Assembly (NCBI GenBank): GCA_965659745.1
Contig: CBFHXF010000004.1
Span: 21,487-85,486, forward strand
Source: VMCP01 sp965659745
GTDB taxonomy: Bacteria; Bacteroidota; Bacteroidia; NS11-12g; UBA955
DNA: 64,000 bases
Direction of reading: 5' to 3'
Positions 1-9,300 of this stretch are shown in pieces; position 1 is the first letter of the stretch; every line of letters starts with the position of its first letter. A program made the translations under genes and the position numbers. The notes below the pieces were generated by a model. The model ran no database searches and was not told the origin of the DNA. It worked only from the letters and a program-made list of their open reading frames with translations.

Positions 1-1239
1 GGTAAACAATGAAAACCAATAAAATATACGGCGTTTGCGATTGAAAACCATATGTTCAGCCCAATCTAAAAAGCGCGTAATACCTTTATTATCGAGATGT
101 TTGGTTTGTTTTAAACTCGGGGGAGGCAAAAAGGAATACAAAATGGGCACTCCAACTATATTTACGAAGAACAACAGGTTAATGGTAATAAATGCCACAA
201 TTCCGAATTGTTCTAACATAATGGTATGGGTAAAATAGAAGGTTCCAAAACCTACTGAGGTAGTGAAGTTAATCAGAAAGTTTGCCACGCCTACATGACT
301 GATAATCCGGGTTAAGGCCAGGGCTTTGTTTTGTCGTTTGCGATATTGATCGTGATAGGCATTGATAAGGTAAATGGTGTTTTGCACCCCTACCACGACT
401 AAAAGCGGTGGCAAGGTACCCGATAAAATATTCAATTTAAAGCCCAAAATACCCGTAATCCCCAACATGGTTAATACACCGATACTGATGAACAATAAAG
501 ACACCAATAAGGTACTGAGGCTTCTAAATAAAAGAAATATCAAGAGCGCGGTTACCAAAAAGGCACAGATCGTAAACAAAAGAATTTCGTTCTTTACGGT
601 AGTGCTATTGCGATAGCGCACATAGGGCAAACCGCTGAGATGCATTTCTCTATTTTCTCGGGTACCGAAATATTGGAGGTGCTTTGAAACTTCCTTAATT
701 AAGTCAATTTTCTTGGGACTGTCCATTACCTTAGGATCCAGAACCAAAATCATCAATGCCGCTTTCGTATCGGGGTTAAAAACCAAGCCATCGTAAAAAC
801 GCAGTTTATTGAATAATTGGGCCTTTTCGTCAAGCTCTGCTTGCGTTTTTGGAATTTGCGTCACAAGGGGCACCATCCGCAAATATTCTTGGGAATCTAA
901 TTCAAAATGGAAGGCAGATGCCGGACTTAGAACTCCTAGAACGCCTTTTACCTCCTTTAGAGAATCGATAGTGCGGTGCAAATCGGTGTAGAAAGAAAGT
1001 TCAAACAGGTCGGGGGCGTCAAACGCACAAACCAATTTGTTACCATCTTCACCAAATTTCTCTTTGAACTTTTGGTACACCTGCATGTCGGGATCTCCAT
1101 CAGGTACCAATTTTTGCATTCCATATTCTAATTGAACGGTACTTGCGAAATAGGCCATTACGGCGGTAAATGCGAGTATGCCAAAAACAAAGTAGGTTCG
1201 TTTTTTAATGATAAAGGTTGCCAGTCGTTTCCAAATCAT
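1..1239 (-). CDS. RND/MMPL-family exporter, N-terminal part (cut by window edge)
   Basis: Open frame from an ATG at 1239 to the left edge, giving the first 413 residues. Visible layout: short basic N-terminus, one membrane helix (about residues 13-32), a large extracytoplasmic domain, then a bundle of membrane helices from about 217 to 370 (for example ILLFTICAFLVTALLIFLLF). One helix, a big periplasmic loop and a helix bundle form the first half of an RND-superfamily permease; the second half would lie off the edge. The substrate cannot be inferred. The gene is on the same strand as rplI but separated from it by a hairpin, so it is probably transcribed separately. Family assignment comes from topology and general resemblance to MMPL-type predicted exporters of Bacteroidota. 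Confidence 0.8.
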   Translation of the reverse strand, partial: MIWKRLATFIIKKRTYFVFGILAFTAVMAYFASTVQLEYGMQKLVPDGDPDMQVYQKFKEKFGEDGNKLVCAFDAPDLFELSFYTDLHRTIDSLKEVKGVLGVLSPASAFHFELDSQEYLRMVPLVTQIPKTQAELDEKAQLFNKLRFYDGLVFNPDTKAALMILVLDPKVMDSPKKIDLIKEVSKHLQYFGTRENREMHLSGLPYVRYRNSTTVKNEILLFTICAFLVTALLIFLLFRSLSTLLVSLLFISIGVLTMLGITGILGFKLNILSGTLPPLLVVVGVQNTIYLINAYHDQYRKRQNKALALTRIISHVGVANFLINFTTSVGFGTFYFTHTIMLEQFGIVAFITINLLFFVNIVGVPILYSFLPPPSLKQTKHLDNKGITRFLDWAEHMVFNRKRRIFYWFSLFT

Positions 1240-1268
1240 GAGCGCACAAAGGTAGTAACTACAAATAA

Positions 1269-1297
1269 AAAATGGCTGCCTTTTGAGCAGCCATTTT
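1269..1297 (-). terminator. Rho-independent terminator after rplI
   Basis: An 11-bp perfect inverted repeat (AAAATGGCTGC / GCAGCCATTTT) with a 7-base loop, followed by a T-rich tail on the minus strand. It lies 23 bases past the rplI stop and 30 bases before the exporter start, so it should end the rpsF-rpsR-rplI transcript. Confidence 0.8.
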
Positions 1298-1319
1298 AAC
1301 AACAACAATAACCAAACAA

Positions 1320-1760
1320 TTATTCACCTACAACCTCAATACTGATGTTGGCGGTGATGTCTTTGAAAAGGTTCACATTAGCGGCATATGTGCCGAGTTC
1401 TTTGATATCATCGCTAACGATTTTGCGGCGATCTACTTCAAAACCTTTTTCCTTTAGGGCATTGGCAATTTGAAGCGTAGTGATCGAACCGAAAATACGA
1501 CCGGTAGAACCGGCTTTCGTTGCGATAGTGATGGTAGATCCCTCCAATTTTTCAGAAAGCGCTTCCGCATCTTTCTTCAATTTGTCCATTTTAAAACCGC
1601 GTTGACGGATGTCTTCAGCAAGCATTTTCAATGCACTTTCAGAAGCCAATTTGGCTTTTCCTTGAGGAATCAAGAAGTTACGACCGTAACCGTCTTTTAC
1701 TTCCACAACATCGTCTTTATAACCTACGTTTTTAATGTCTTCTTTTAAGATAACTTTCAT
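1320..1760 (-). CDS. rplI: 50S ribosomal protein bL9
   Basis: 146 residues, the usual length for bL9. The N-terminal rRNA-binding domain is clear (MKVILKEDIKNVGYKDDVVE, then GYGRNFLIPQGKA), followed by the long connecting helix and the C-terminal domain. Third gene of the rpsF-rpsR-rplI operon, a common bacterial arrangement. Its start is preceded by a perfect AGGAGG eight bases upstream, unusual for this phylum and listed separately. Confidence 0.98.
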   Translation of the reverse strand: MKVILKEDIKNVGYKDDVVEVKDGYGRNFLIPQGKAKLASESALKMLAEDIRQRGFKMDKLKKDAEALSEKLEGSTITIATKAGSTGRIFGSITTLQIANALKEKGFEVDRRKIVSDDIKELGTYAANVNLFKDITANISIEVVGE

Positions 1761-1768
1761 AATGAATT

Positions 1769-1775
1769 CCTCCTA
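1769..1775 (-). promoter_or_regulatory. Strong Shine-Dalgarno sequence of rplI
   Basis: On the minus strand TAGGAGG ends 8 bases before the rplI ATG and sits directly after the rpsR stop codon. It is the best Shine-Dalgarno match noticed in the window; most other starts here have none, as is usual in Bacteroidota. Confidence 0.75.
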
Positions 1776-1776
1776 T

Positions 1777-2040
1777 TTATTTTAGACCGTCGGCTACATA
1801 AGGCAATAAGGCCAAATGACGTGCACGTTTGATTGCTACTGAAATTTTACGTTGGAACTTCAAAGAAGTACCGGTTATACGGCGAGGTAAAATCTTACCT
1901 TGCTCATTGATGAACTTTAATAAGAAGTCTTTATCCTTATAGTCAATGTGCTTGATGCCGTGTTTCTTGAAACGACAGTACTTTTTCTTTTGAAGTACTT
2001 GTGGCGTTTGGTTGAATACGAAATTGGTTTCTCTTGCCAT
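1777..2040 (-). CDS. rpsR: 30S ribosomal protein bS18
   Basis: 87 residues. The conserved bS18 core is visible: CRFKKHGIKHIDYKD, FINEQGKILPRRITGTS, and QRKISVAIKRARHLALLPYV near the C-terminus. It binds bS6 on the 30S platform; rpsF lies immediately upstream with only 3 bases between the reading frames. In Flavobacterium johnsoniae ribosomes bS18, bS6 and bS21 together hide the anti-Shine-Dalgarno end of 16S rRNA, which bears on the strong Shine-Dalgarno of the next gene. Confidence 0.98.
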   Translation of the reverse strand: MARETNFVFNQTPQVLQKKKYCRFKKHGIKHIDYKDKDFLLKFINEQGKILPRRITGTSLKFQRKISVAIKRARHLALLPYVADGLK

Positions 2041-2043
2041 GGC

Positions 2044-2457
2044 TTAGTCCTCTGTATCTATTGAATCGTCGTCTAACAATGCGTTCAAAACTGCTTTTTT
2101 CTCTTTTGCAGTTGAAGACGCTTTAATTTCTCCGCTTCTACGCTTTTGATTGAATTCCACACCCCATTTGTCTAAAGAAATGGTCATGTAACGCAAGATA
2201 CGCTCGTCACGACGGAATGTCAATTCCCATTTCGCAATGAACTCTGGACTTGCTTTGAACTCAAATAAGTGGTAGAAACCTGTACCTTTTTTGTCAATAG
2301 GATAGGCTAACTTGGTGAGACCCCAATTTTCTTCGTGGACGATCTCCCCACCGTTTTCTGTGATCAACCCTCTGTAGCCGGCAACAGCATCTTGCATCTG
2401 CTGCTCAGAGAGCACGGGTGTTAAAATGATCACAGATTCATAATGTTTCTGATTCAT
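2044..2457 (-). CDS. rpsF: 30S ribosomal protein bS6
   Basis: 137 residues from the ATG at 2457. The frame is open to an upstream ATG at 2481, but that codon overlaps the -7 promoter element, so the internal start (MNQKHYESVIILTP) is chosen. Conserved bS6 features include the N-terminal strand YESVIIL, the WGLTKLAYPIDKKGTGFYHL region and DERILRYM. The C-terminus carries a charged tail of about 30 residues beyond the folded domain, ending in acidic residues. First gene of rpsF-rpsR-rplI. Confidence 0.95.
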   Translation of the reverse strand: MNQKHYESVIILTPVLSEQQMQDAVAGYRGLITENGGEIVHEENWGLTKLAYPIDKKGTGFYHLFEFKASPEFIAKWELTFRRDERILRYMTISLDKWGVEFNQKRRSGEIKASSTAKEKKAVLNALLDDDSIDTED

Positions 2458-2478
2458 ATAAATTTGATTTTCGGGCTG

Positions 2479-2509
2479 CAAAGATACTGAAATGTCTCAA
2501 AGATTCCAA
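2479..2509 (-). promoter_or_regulatory. Bacteroidota-type promoter of rpsF-rpsR-rplI
   Basis: Minus-strand TATCTTTG (2486-2479) matches the -7 consensus TAnnTTTG exactly. A TTG at 2509-2507 lies 20 bases upstream, the expected -33 position. The predicted leader to the rpsF ATG is about 15 bases. Confidence 0.75.
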
Positions 2510-2677
2510 TATTAACATTTTACTTTTTCAAAAGGCGCAGCACACAAGAATGTTCGATACAAATAACTCAACGTCATAGATGCAAAATGAAGCGCTAAGA
2601 ATCAGACATACACATGATTTCAATTATACATCCGAATACTCACATTCCGAGCTCAGGGCAAATCGGGCTTGCAATGA

Positions 2678-2890
2678 CTAAGGAACCGGATCGTAGCCGC
2701 TACCGCCCCAAGGACCGCAACTTAATATGCGCTTAAGCGTTAACCATCCGCCTTTAAAAAAACCGTGTTTCTTAAAGGCCTCAATGCCATATTGCGAGCA
2801 CGTAGGCGTATACCTACAACTACTGGGCAGCAATGGAGAAATGGCCCCCTGATAAAATTTGATCAATCCAATACCTATATATTTAAGCAT
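2678..2890 (-). CDS. yidD: Membrane protein insertion efficiency factor YidD
   Basis: 70 residues, standard for YidD. The diagnostic cysteine-rich signature is present (SSCRYTPTCSQYGIEAFKKH) together with the C-terminal CGPWGGSGYDPVP. YidD is a small amphipathic inner-membrane-associated protein that aids YidC-dependent insertion. It lies 35 bases downstream of rnpA on the same strand, completing the common rpmH-rnpA-yidD order; yidC is not in the window. Confidence 0.96.
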   Translation of the reverse strand: MLKYIGIGLIKFYQGAISPLLPSSCRYTPTCSQYGIEAFKKHGFFKGGWLTLKRILSCGPWGGSGYDPVP

Positions 2891-2925
2891 CGCCGTTTTA
2901 ATTGAAAGATACTACTCTCCTATTA

Positions 2926-3459
2926 TTATTCATCCTTAACACCAGATACGTTACCCTTTATGCTGTTTCCATCTCCATTCATATCAGATAGATCAGCTGG
3001 CAAGTCGGTTACATCTTCCTTAACATCAGAGGACGTTCTCGCACTTTCCGCTGCGCGATCTGCCACAATGGCCTCGATTATTCGTTTTTGCAATTTCAAA
3101 TACAAGCGCTCCAATGGCTCATACTCGCTTAAGTGCGTCCCCACATATACGATGCCAATCGACAAACAGCAATTTTCGCGATTCAACATATTCTGCAAGG
3201 GATGTTTGTGGTGCCGATAAATTTCCCTCAATAACCGTTTCATGCGATTGCGCTTAACGGCTAAACGCAAGCCTTTTTTGCTTGCGTTTATACTGGCTTT
3301 CACCGAAGAATCGGTGTAAAATAAAGGGGGATGTACCAAGTAAGTGATACGAAGCGGATATTTGCTTATCGACTTACCTTGGGTATATAACTGCGAAATC
3401 AGAACGTCGCTCTTCAGACGCTCATGCCGACCAAACGTAAACGAGAGGGATTGAGACAT
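2926..3459 (-). CDS. rnpA: Ribonuclease P protein component, with long acidic C-terminal tail
   Basis: 177 residues. The RNase P protein core is recognisable: FTFGRHERLKSDVLISQLY at the N-terminus and the basic RNR-type motif LRLAVKRNRMKRLLREIYR. It binds the RNase P RNA to mature tRNA 5' ends. Typical RnpA proteins are about 110-130 residues; this one continues from about residue 130 with a tail rich in Asp, Ser, Gly and Val that looks disordered and acidic, the opposite charge of the core. Nineteen bases downstream of rpmH, same strand. Confidence 0.93.
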   Translation of the reverse strand: MSQSLSFTFGRHERLKSDVLISQLYTQGKSISKYPLRITYLVHPPLFYTDSSVKASINASKKGLRLAVKRNRMKRLLREIYRHHKHPLQNMLNRENCCLSIGIVYVGTHLSEYEPLERLYLKLQKRIIEAIVADRAAESARTSSDVKEDVTDLPADLSDMNGDGNSIKGNVSGVKDE

Positions 3460-3478
3460 GAGCCATTAGCCACAAGGC

Positions 3479-3637
3479 TTATTTGTGCTTCTGCTCGTCT
3501 GATACGGTCAACTTCTTGCGACCACGTGCGCGGCGAGCTGCCAATACACGTTGGCCGTTTTTGGTTGCCATACGCTCACGGAATCCATGTCTGTTCTTGC
3601 GCTTTCTGTTCGAAGGTTGGTATGTACGTTTAGTCAT
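3479..3637 (-). CDS. rpmH: 50S ribosomal protein bL34
   Basis: 52 codons: MTKRTYQPSNRKRKNRHGFR is the near-universal bL34 start, followed by ERMATKNGQRVLAARRARGR and a short tail ending in EQKHK. First gene of rpmH-rnpA-yidD with its own promoter 22 bases upstream. Its dnaA neighbour of many other bacteria is not here. Confidence 0.98.
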   Translation of the reverse strand: MTKRTYQPSNRKRKNRHGFRERMATKNGQRVLAARRARGRKKLTVSDEQKHK

Positions 3638-3659
3638 GACAGTATCTTTTTAAGGGCTG

Positions 3660-3690
3660 CAAAGATAATAAGAGTTCAAGATATTAACAA
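3660..3690 (-). promoter_or_regulatory. Promoter of rpmH-rnpA-yidD
   Basis: Minus-strand TATCTTTG at 3667-3660 with a TTG (in TTTTG) at 3690-3688, 20 bases apart: a close match to the phylum consensus. It is the same -7 octamer as for rpsF, even followed by the same CAGCCC. Confidence 0.75.
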
Positions 3691-3693
3691 AAG

Positions 3694-3722
3694 TTGGAAA
3701 CAAATTATTTGAAATAACTTTG
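3694..3722 (+). promoter_or_regulatory. Promoter of the 3730 membrane-protein gene
   Basis: TTG at 3694-3696, 18 bases, then TAACTTTG at 3715-3722. The element ends 7 bases before the ATG, so the transcript should have almost no leader. Divergent from the rpmH promoter. Confidence 0.6.
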
Positions 3723-3729
3723 TATCACC

Positions 3730-4221
3730 ATGCCACTACCCTTAAAACCTGTATCTCAAACACATAAAATGAAGTGGGTATTTTGGATTACCCTGCCCAT
3801 TCTGTTCGGAACGCTATTGTTATCCCTCGTGCTAGGAGCTAAAAAAACAGATTCCCAAGGGTTTGATTTAAAATCTATTGATCTTTTGAACTCAGAAACC
3901 TTACCGGCTGTCGTGATTATCACACTCGTGTTATTCCTTCTATATTTCATCCAATTAAATTGGAGTATCAATCAAAAGGGATTCTACTATCGCTATTTCC
4001 CATTCGTGAACAAAACACGTTTTATACCTGCCGAGGAAATCCAAAGCATCACACTTGAGAAGATAAATCCCATTCGCGATTTTGGAGGTTGGGGCCTGCG
4101 CTATTCTAAAAAATACGGCAAAGCCTATACCACACAGGGCAATCATGTGATTCGCGTACACCTTAAATCAGGCAAAATATTGAACTTTACCGCCGATCCT
4201 ACAACCGATTTGTCTGCCTAA
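3730..4221 (+). CDS. Two-helix membrane protein with C-terminal beta-rich domain, function unknown
   Basis: 163 residues, not assigned to a named family. Two hydrophobic segments are clear: about residues 15-36 (WVFWITLPILFGTLLLSLVL) and about 57-75 (LPAVVIITLVLFLLYFIQL). The remaining 85 residues, facing the cytoplasm if the N-terminus is inside, alternate short hydrophobic strands (GFYYRYFPF, IQSITLEKI, VIRVHLKSGKILNF) in a pattern like bacterial PH-like domains. That resemblance is inference only. It sits between the divergent rpmH promoter and metG, 29 bases before metG on the same strand, but metG has its own -7 element. Confidence 0.75.
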   Translation: MPLPLKPVSQTHKMKWVFWITLPILFGTLLLSLVLGAKKTDSQGFDLKSIDLLNSETLPAVVIITLVLFLLYFIQLNWSINQKGFYYRYFPFVNKTRFIPAEEIQSITLEKINPIRDFGGWGLRYSKKYGKAYTTQGNHVIRVHLKSGKILNFTADPTTDLSA

Positions 4222-4237
4222 GTAAAACCAAATATTG

Positions 4238-4245
4238 TACCTTTG
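4238..4245 (+). promoter_or_regulatory. -7 promoter element of metG
   Basis: TACCTTTG ends 5 bases before the metG ATG at 4251. No good -33 TTG is found at the usual spacing. If used, the metG mRNA would be essentially leaderless. Confidence 0.5.
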
Positions 4246-4250
4246 CCGCT

Positions 4251-6302
4251 ATGTCCAAAATTACCATTACTGCCGCTCTCCCTTATGCCAACGGACCTGT
4301 TCATATTGGCCATTTAGCCGGTGTTTACCTGCCTGCTGATACCTACGCGCGCTTTATGCGCCTCAAGGGAGAAGAAACGCTATTTGTTTGTGGCAGCGAT
4401 GAACACGGAGTGCCCATTACCCTTAGAGCTAAAAAGGAAGGCATTACCCCGCAAGATGTAGTAGACCGTTACCATGCGCTTATCCGCGATTCGTTTAAAG
4501 ATTTAGACATCAATTTCGATGTATACAGCCGAACCAGCAACCCTACCCACAAAGAAATATCTCAAGAGTTTTTCCTGAACCTCCTAGAAAAAAAGGCTTT
4601 TAGAGAAATCGTTTCTGAACAATTTTTCGATCCCGAAGCCCAACAGTTTTTAGCCGATCGCTACATCACCGGCGACTGTCCGAAATGCCATAACCCAGGA
4701 GCCTACGGCGACCAATGTGAAAAGTGCGGTTCTACCCTCTCTCCCAACGAACTTCTAAATCCAAAATCAGCCCTAAGCGGAGCAACTCCCATATTAAAGG
4801 AAACCAAAAATTGGTATCTGCCCCTAGACGAATTACAAGAAGATTTCCTTAATCAATATATCGACTCTCGCAAAGAATGGAGGCCAACCGTATTAGGTCA
4901 ATGCAAATCTTGGCTGAACGACGGACTGAAAGAGCGCGCCATGACCCGCGATTTAAATTGGGGCATTCCCGTTCCTGTAGAAAACGCAGAAGGCAAGGTA
5001 TTATATGTATGGTTTGAAGCCCCTATTGGATATATCTCTGCCACCAAAGAAGCCCGGCCTCAAGATTGGGAAAGCTGGTGGACCGGCGATTCCAAGCTGA
5101 TCCATTTTATAGGTAAAGACAATATTGTTTTCCATTGCATCATTTTCCCCGCGATGTTGCACCTGCGCGGCGATGGATACGTAGTGCCCGATCAAGTTCC
5201 TGCCAATGAATTCTTAAATTTAGAAGGACAAAAAATAAGTACCTCTAGAAATTGGGCCGTATGGCTCAATGAATACTTGGAAGAAATGCCCAATCGCCAA
5301 GATGAATTGCGTTTTGTATTGCACAGCATCGCTCCAGAAACCAAAGACAGCGAATTCACGTGGAAAGATTACCAAACCCGGGTTAATTCTGAATTGGTAG
5401 GTATTTTAGGAAATTTCGCCAATCGCGTTTTGGTATTGATGCACAAATACTATGAAGGCAAAGTGCCCCAACGCACTCATAATTTCGCTGAATCTGAATT
5501 GTCGGAACGTTTTTTAAAACCGATAACCCAAAAATTAAGCCAGTATAAGTTTCGCGATGCCCTCAATTCTTTTATGGAATTGGCTCGATATGGAAATAAA
5601 TTCTTAGCCGATACTGAACCCTGGAAATTGGTAAAAACCGATCCTGCAAAAACTGAAGAAATCATGCAATTTGCCTATGAAATCTTGTGTAATATAGGCA
5701 TCGCTTCTGAAGTGTTCTTGCCTAGAACTTATGAAAAATTGACTCAACAATTAGGATTGGCTGTCAACACCACGACCAAGCAGGATTTCTGGAATAACAA
5801 TACTTGGTTCGTTCCTAACGAAAATTCGCAAATTGGAACCGTGAGTTTGTTATTCGCCAAAATAGAAGATGAAACTATTGAATCCCAAATTCAAAAACTA
5901 CAAAATAGCGTGCCCCCCAACGACCAAGCCCAAACCAAAGTGGAAACCCCAACTGAAGCCGCTCCTGCAAAAAAAGAGAGCATACAATACGACGATTTCG
6001 CCAAATTAGATCTGCGTATCGCTACCGTTCTTAATTGCGAAAAGGTAGAAAAAGCCGATAAATTACTTAAGTTGACCTTAGAAGTAGGTGCCGAAACCTG
6101 CACCGTGCTTTCAGGAATAGCCCTGCATTTTTCTCCCGAAGAAGTCATTGGCAAACAGGTATTGTACTTGTATAATTTGGCCCCACGCAAAATGCGCGGA
6201 ATTGAAAGTCAAGGTATGATACTCATGGCAGAAGATGCCGATGGCAAACTCCGCTTCATGCAAGCATCTGATACCGTTCAATCAGGGTCTACAGTTTCGT
6301 AA
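4251..6302 (+). CDS. metG: Methionyl-tRNA synthetase with C-terminal tRNA-binding domain
   Basis: 683 residues. Catalytic signature motifs: HIGH at residues 18-21 (GPVHIGHLAG) and the KMSKS equivalent KISTS in GQKISTSRNW near residue 327, a form common in this phylum. Between them a zinc-binding insertion with four cysteines (CPKCHNPGAYGDQCEKCG, about 143-160). After the anticodon-binding helical domain comes a Pro/Ala/Glu-rich linker and, from about residue 580, an EMAPII/Trbp111-type tRNA-binding domain (FAKLDLRIATVLNCEKVEKA). It charges tRNA-Met with methionine in the cytoplasm. Convergent with the DUF4175 gene, 39 bases apart. Confidence 0.98.
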   Translation: MSKITITAALPYANGPVHIGHLAGVYLPADTYARFMRLKGEETLFVCGSDEHGVPITLRAKKEGITPQDVVDRYHALIRDSFKDLDINFDVYSRTSNPTHKEISQEFFLNLLEKKAFREIVSEQFFDPEAQQFLADRYITGDCPKCHNPGAYGDQCEKCGSTLSPNELLNPKSALSGATPILKETKNWYLPLDELQEDFLNQYIDSRKEWRPTVLGQCKSWLNDGLKERAMTRDLNWGIPVPVENAEGKVLYVWFEAPIGYISATKEARPQDWESWWTGDSKLIHFIGKDNIVFHCIIFPAMLHLRGDGYVVPDQVPANEFLNLEGQKISTSRNWAVWLNEYLEEMPNRQDELRFVLHSIAPETKDSEFTWKDYQTRVNSELVGILGNFANRVLVLMHKYYEGKVPQRTHNFAESELSERFLKPITQKLSQYKFRDALNSFMELARYGNKFLADTEPWKLVKTDPAKTEEIMQFAYEILCNIGIASEVFLPRTYEKLTQQLGLAVNTTTKQDFWNNNTWFVPNENSQIGTVSLLFAKIEDETIESQIQKLQNSVPPNDQAQTKVETPTEAAPAKKESIQYDDFAKLDLRIATVLNCEKVEKADKLLKLTLEVGAETCTVLSGIALHFSPEEVIGKQVLYLYNLAPRKMRGIESQGMILMAEDADGKLRFMQASDTVQSGSTVS

Positions 6303-6341
6303 AAACCGCAACACAATCAAATCACGCCCGTGTTGGAGGCA

Positions 6342-9300
6342 TTAATTCTGCGATTTTCGCAAATATTCCTCCGACTTTTGGCGGTAATACGGTTTCCATT
6401 GAGGCGCCCCTTTTTGTAATTTTTCCTTTTCCTCGGCCTTTTTTCGTTGCTTTTCAATCCAATCCGGCGGTATTACTAAGTCCGGATTTTTACTTGTATT
6501 TGATTCCCTCTTGTCTTCTTGGTCTTGTTTCATTTGCGCCTTTTCATGTTCCAATAAGCGCGTTTCAATTTGTTTTTGACGCCACATCATCTGGGCATCA
6601 AACTTCTTCTCAACCCATTTCTTTTCTTGCTCTTCCATCAACTTCTCCGCCTCAAACAGATTGGCGGCTTGACCGGTTTTCCCCTCTTTCAAAGCTTCTT
6701 TCCGTAAAGTTTCTATTTTACGGCGCAGTTCCTCTTGCATCAATACCATCTCCACCCATTCTTTATCGCTTATGCGTTCTCCATTAGAACCGCCACCCTG
6801 CCCTTGTTTCTCTCCTTTTTCACCGGGCTTCGATTTTCCATCCTTGCCCGATTTAGGATCTCCCTTTTCGCCTTTCTGTCCCTTTTTTCCCTCTTCCCCC
6901 TTCTTGCCATCCTGCTTCGAACCTTGCTCTCCCTGCTGTCCTTCCTTTTGCATCTGCTGCAACTTCTCTCCCAACTGCTTCTGAGCTTCCGACAATTTAC
7001 TGCCCTTGCCTTTTTGCGATTTTCCCGAATTTCCAGGCTTCGGATTTTCGCACATTTTACCATTTTTGGGAGAACTACTGCTTTGCTGATTCATGCGTTG
7101 CTGCACATTCTTTAAACTCTCCATCAGCATCACGGCCAGATTATTATAACCTGTCATTACAAACTGTTCGTATGAAGCAGCCTCCCGAACCTTTCGAACT
7201 TTTAATTCCTCAAAAGCGCGGTCCATATTATCATTGATATCGCTAATTTCACGGGTAACCAAATCCGATACCATCGGTTGTCTTTTTGCCAGAGCACGCA
7301 AACTGTCTTCTATGCCTTCGCTCATGTTTTTAATATTCATCTGCTCTTTATTGAGCGACAATACCCTGGGATTGTCGGAATTCAAACTGCCAAGCTCGGT
7401 GAATATTTTTTCTTGTCGGTGAGACACCTCTATCAAATTCTCTAAAAGCGCCCTCAATGCTTTCAAATCTTCAGAATTGCGTTCTTTTTGCGCTTTTTCC
7501 AAACTGTTCTGCATTTTCTCTTGGGCTTCCTTCATCTTTTCCGCTGCCTTTTGCTGTGCCTGTTTCGACTCCGAAGCCTTCTGCTCTTGCATTTTTTGAG
7601 ATGCTTGATTTTGCTTCGATTGCGCTTCATCGATTTCAGGCTTGCCCAAATCTAATTTCATGGGCGATTGTAATTTTTTATTCTGCTCTTCGATTTGTTT
7701 TGCCCTATCCTCTATTTGTTGAGCCTTTTCCTTTTGCTCTTGCAATTCTTTGAGCAAGTCGTTTTTGGCTTTTTCTTTTTCGGGGGATTTTTCTTTCTGC
7801 TTTTCCAAGGCCTCCGTTTCACGCTGCAATTCCTCTTGCTTATCAATCCATTCTTGCATCTCTTGCCCTTGCAAATCAATTTGCTCCTCCATCCGAAGCT
7901 CCTTCAATTGCTCGAGCAATTGATCCATATCGTCTTTTTGACTCTGCATACGCCTGTCAATCTGATCCATCTTTTGTTGAATTTCCTGAGGCGACTTTTT
8001 GCGACTTAACAACTCCTGCAATTCTTTCATCAATTCTTGCAGTTTAGGATCTTCCAAACGCTCCATGCGCTTGTTCAATTCTTCGCGACGCTCTTTCAAC
8101 TCCTCATTTTTAGGCGCCAACTCTTGCTGTTGACGGTCTACCTGCTCTTGTTCCTTCTTTATTTCAGACAAACGCTCCAGCTGTTCTTCTTGCTTTTGCA
8201 ACCAATTCTCTACTTTTTCCTGCATATCGAAACTCAATTGAGGCGATACCGACATGCTCTCCTGCAGTTTATCCGATTGCTTTTGCAATTTTTTGGCTTG
8301 CGCTTGGGCCTCTGCCAATTGCTTTTCAATTTTATCCTGACTTTGATTGATTTGTTTTTCGTACATCTCATCCGACCAACGGCGTATGTATTGCCAATCT
8401 GAATAGGTGGTTTTTCCACCATTCAGGGCATCGTTGTCGGTTACCCCAACCCGATACCGCAGACCCTTGTTGGCCGCAATACCCATCGCTTTCAAATCCC
8501 AAGCATGCGCAAAAACAACGGTTTTATTCGCTTGAAATGACAAACCCCGTTTACTCCGATTTCCCTCTTTGCCCTCTTCCAACTCGTACTCTAAAAACAC
8601 ATCCGAAATCCCATAATCGTCAATGGCATTGCCCAATATATAATGATTGTTTTCGTTGTTTTCATTCTCTTTTTGCTCCAATTGAATCTCCGGATACGCA
8701 TCTGCAACCACCAAAATTTGCTTTCCAAATGTATCCGATGTGAGGCCATTTCCCACGGACCAAAACTTAATATCCTCATTATGCACATGCTGGGTAACGA
8801 ATCGGAATTCGGCGTTCGGTGAAGGGGCTACTTTTTTATTTTTCGGGGGAAGTTTATTCGCTTTCTCGGCGTTAACCCTATCTTGAGTAAGGTACAGATT
8901 TTGTGCATTTGTACTTAAAACCGACCACTCCAACTTTGTACCAGCTGGAACCTGCAGCACACCCATAGCCGAAATTTCCTCGGCAGGCTTTCCCAAATAA
9001 GAAGGATAAATTGCCTTTAATTGAACATTCCGAAGTTCAAACTTGGGGATGACCCGTATACGTGCATCCCCGCCTTTAAATCCGGCCGCTTCAAACTGAA
9101 AATTACAATTCGCTGCTATGTTTTTCAATTGATAGGTGAACCGATTTTTTGAGTCCGGTTTCATCAAAAACGACTGCTCATTAATACGAATAAAAACCTC
9201 TTCGGGATAGGCGTCACCGTCTAGTTGCAAGGTTACAGGAACATCGCTATTCGTTTGCACTTGCGTATCTGTAAACGAGGGTATGAACCTAAATGGAGCA

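Noticed and set aside
2678..3637. Replication origin near rpmH-rnpA-yidD
   Set aside because: dnaA and gidA are not adjacent and no cluster of DnaA boxes was seen.
4206..4250. Riboswitch or T-box upstream of metG
   Set aside because: Only 29 bases separate metG from the previous gene and the -7 element ends five bases before the start codon, leaving no room for a leader RNA.
6494..8402. Several Leu/Phe-rich open frames on the plus strand
   Set aside because: They are antisense shadows of the Glu/Lys/Gln-rich coiled coil of the DUF4175 gene.
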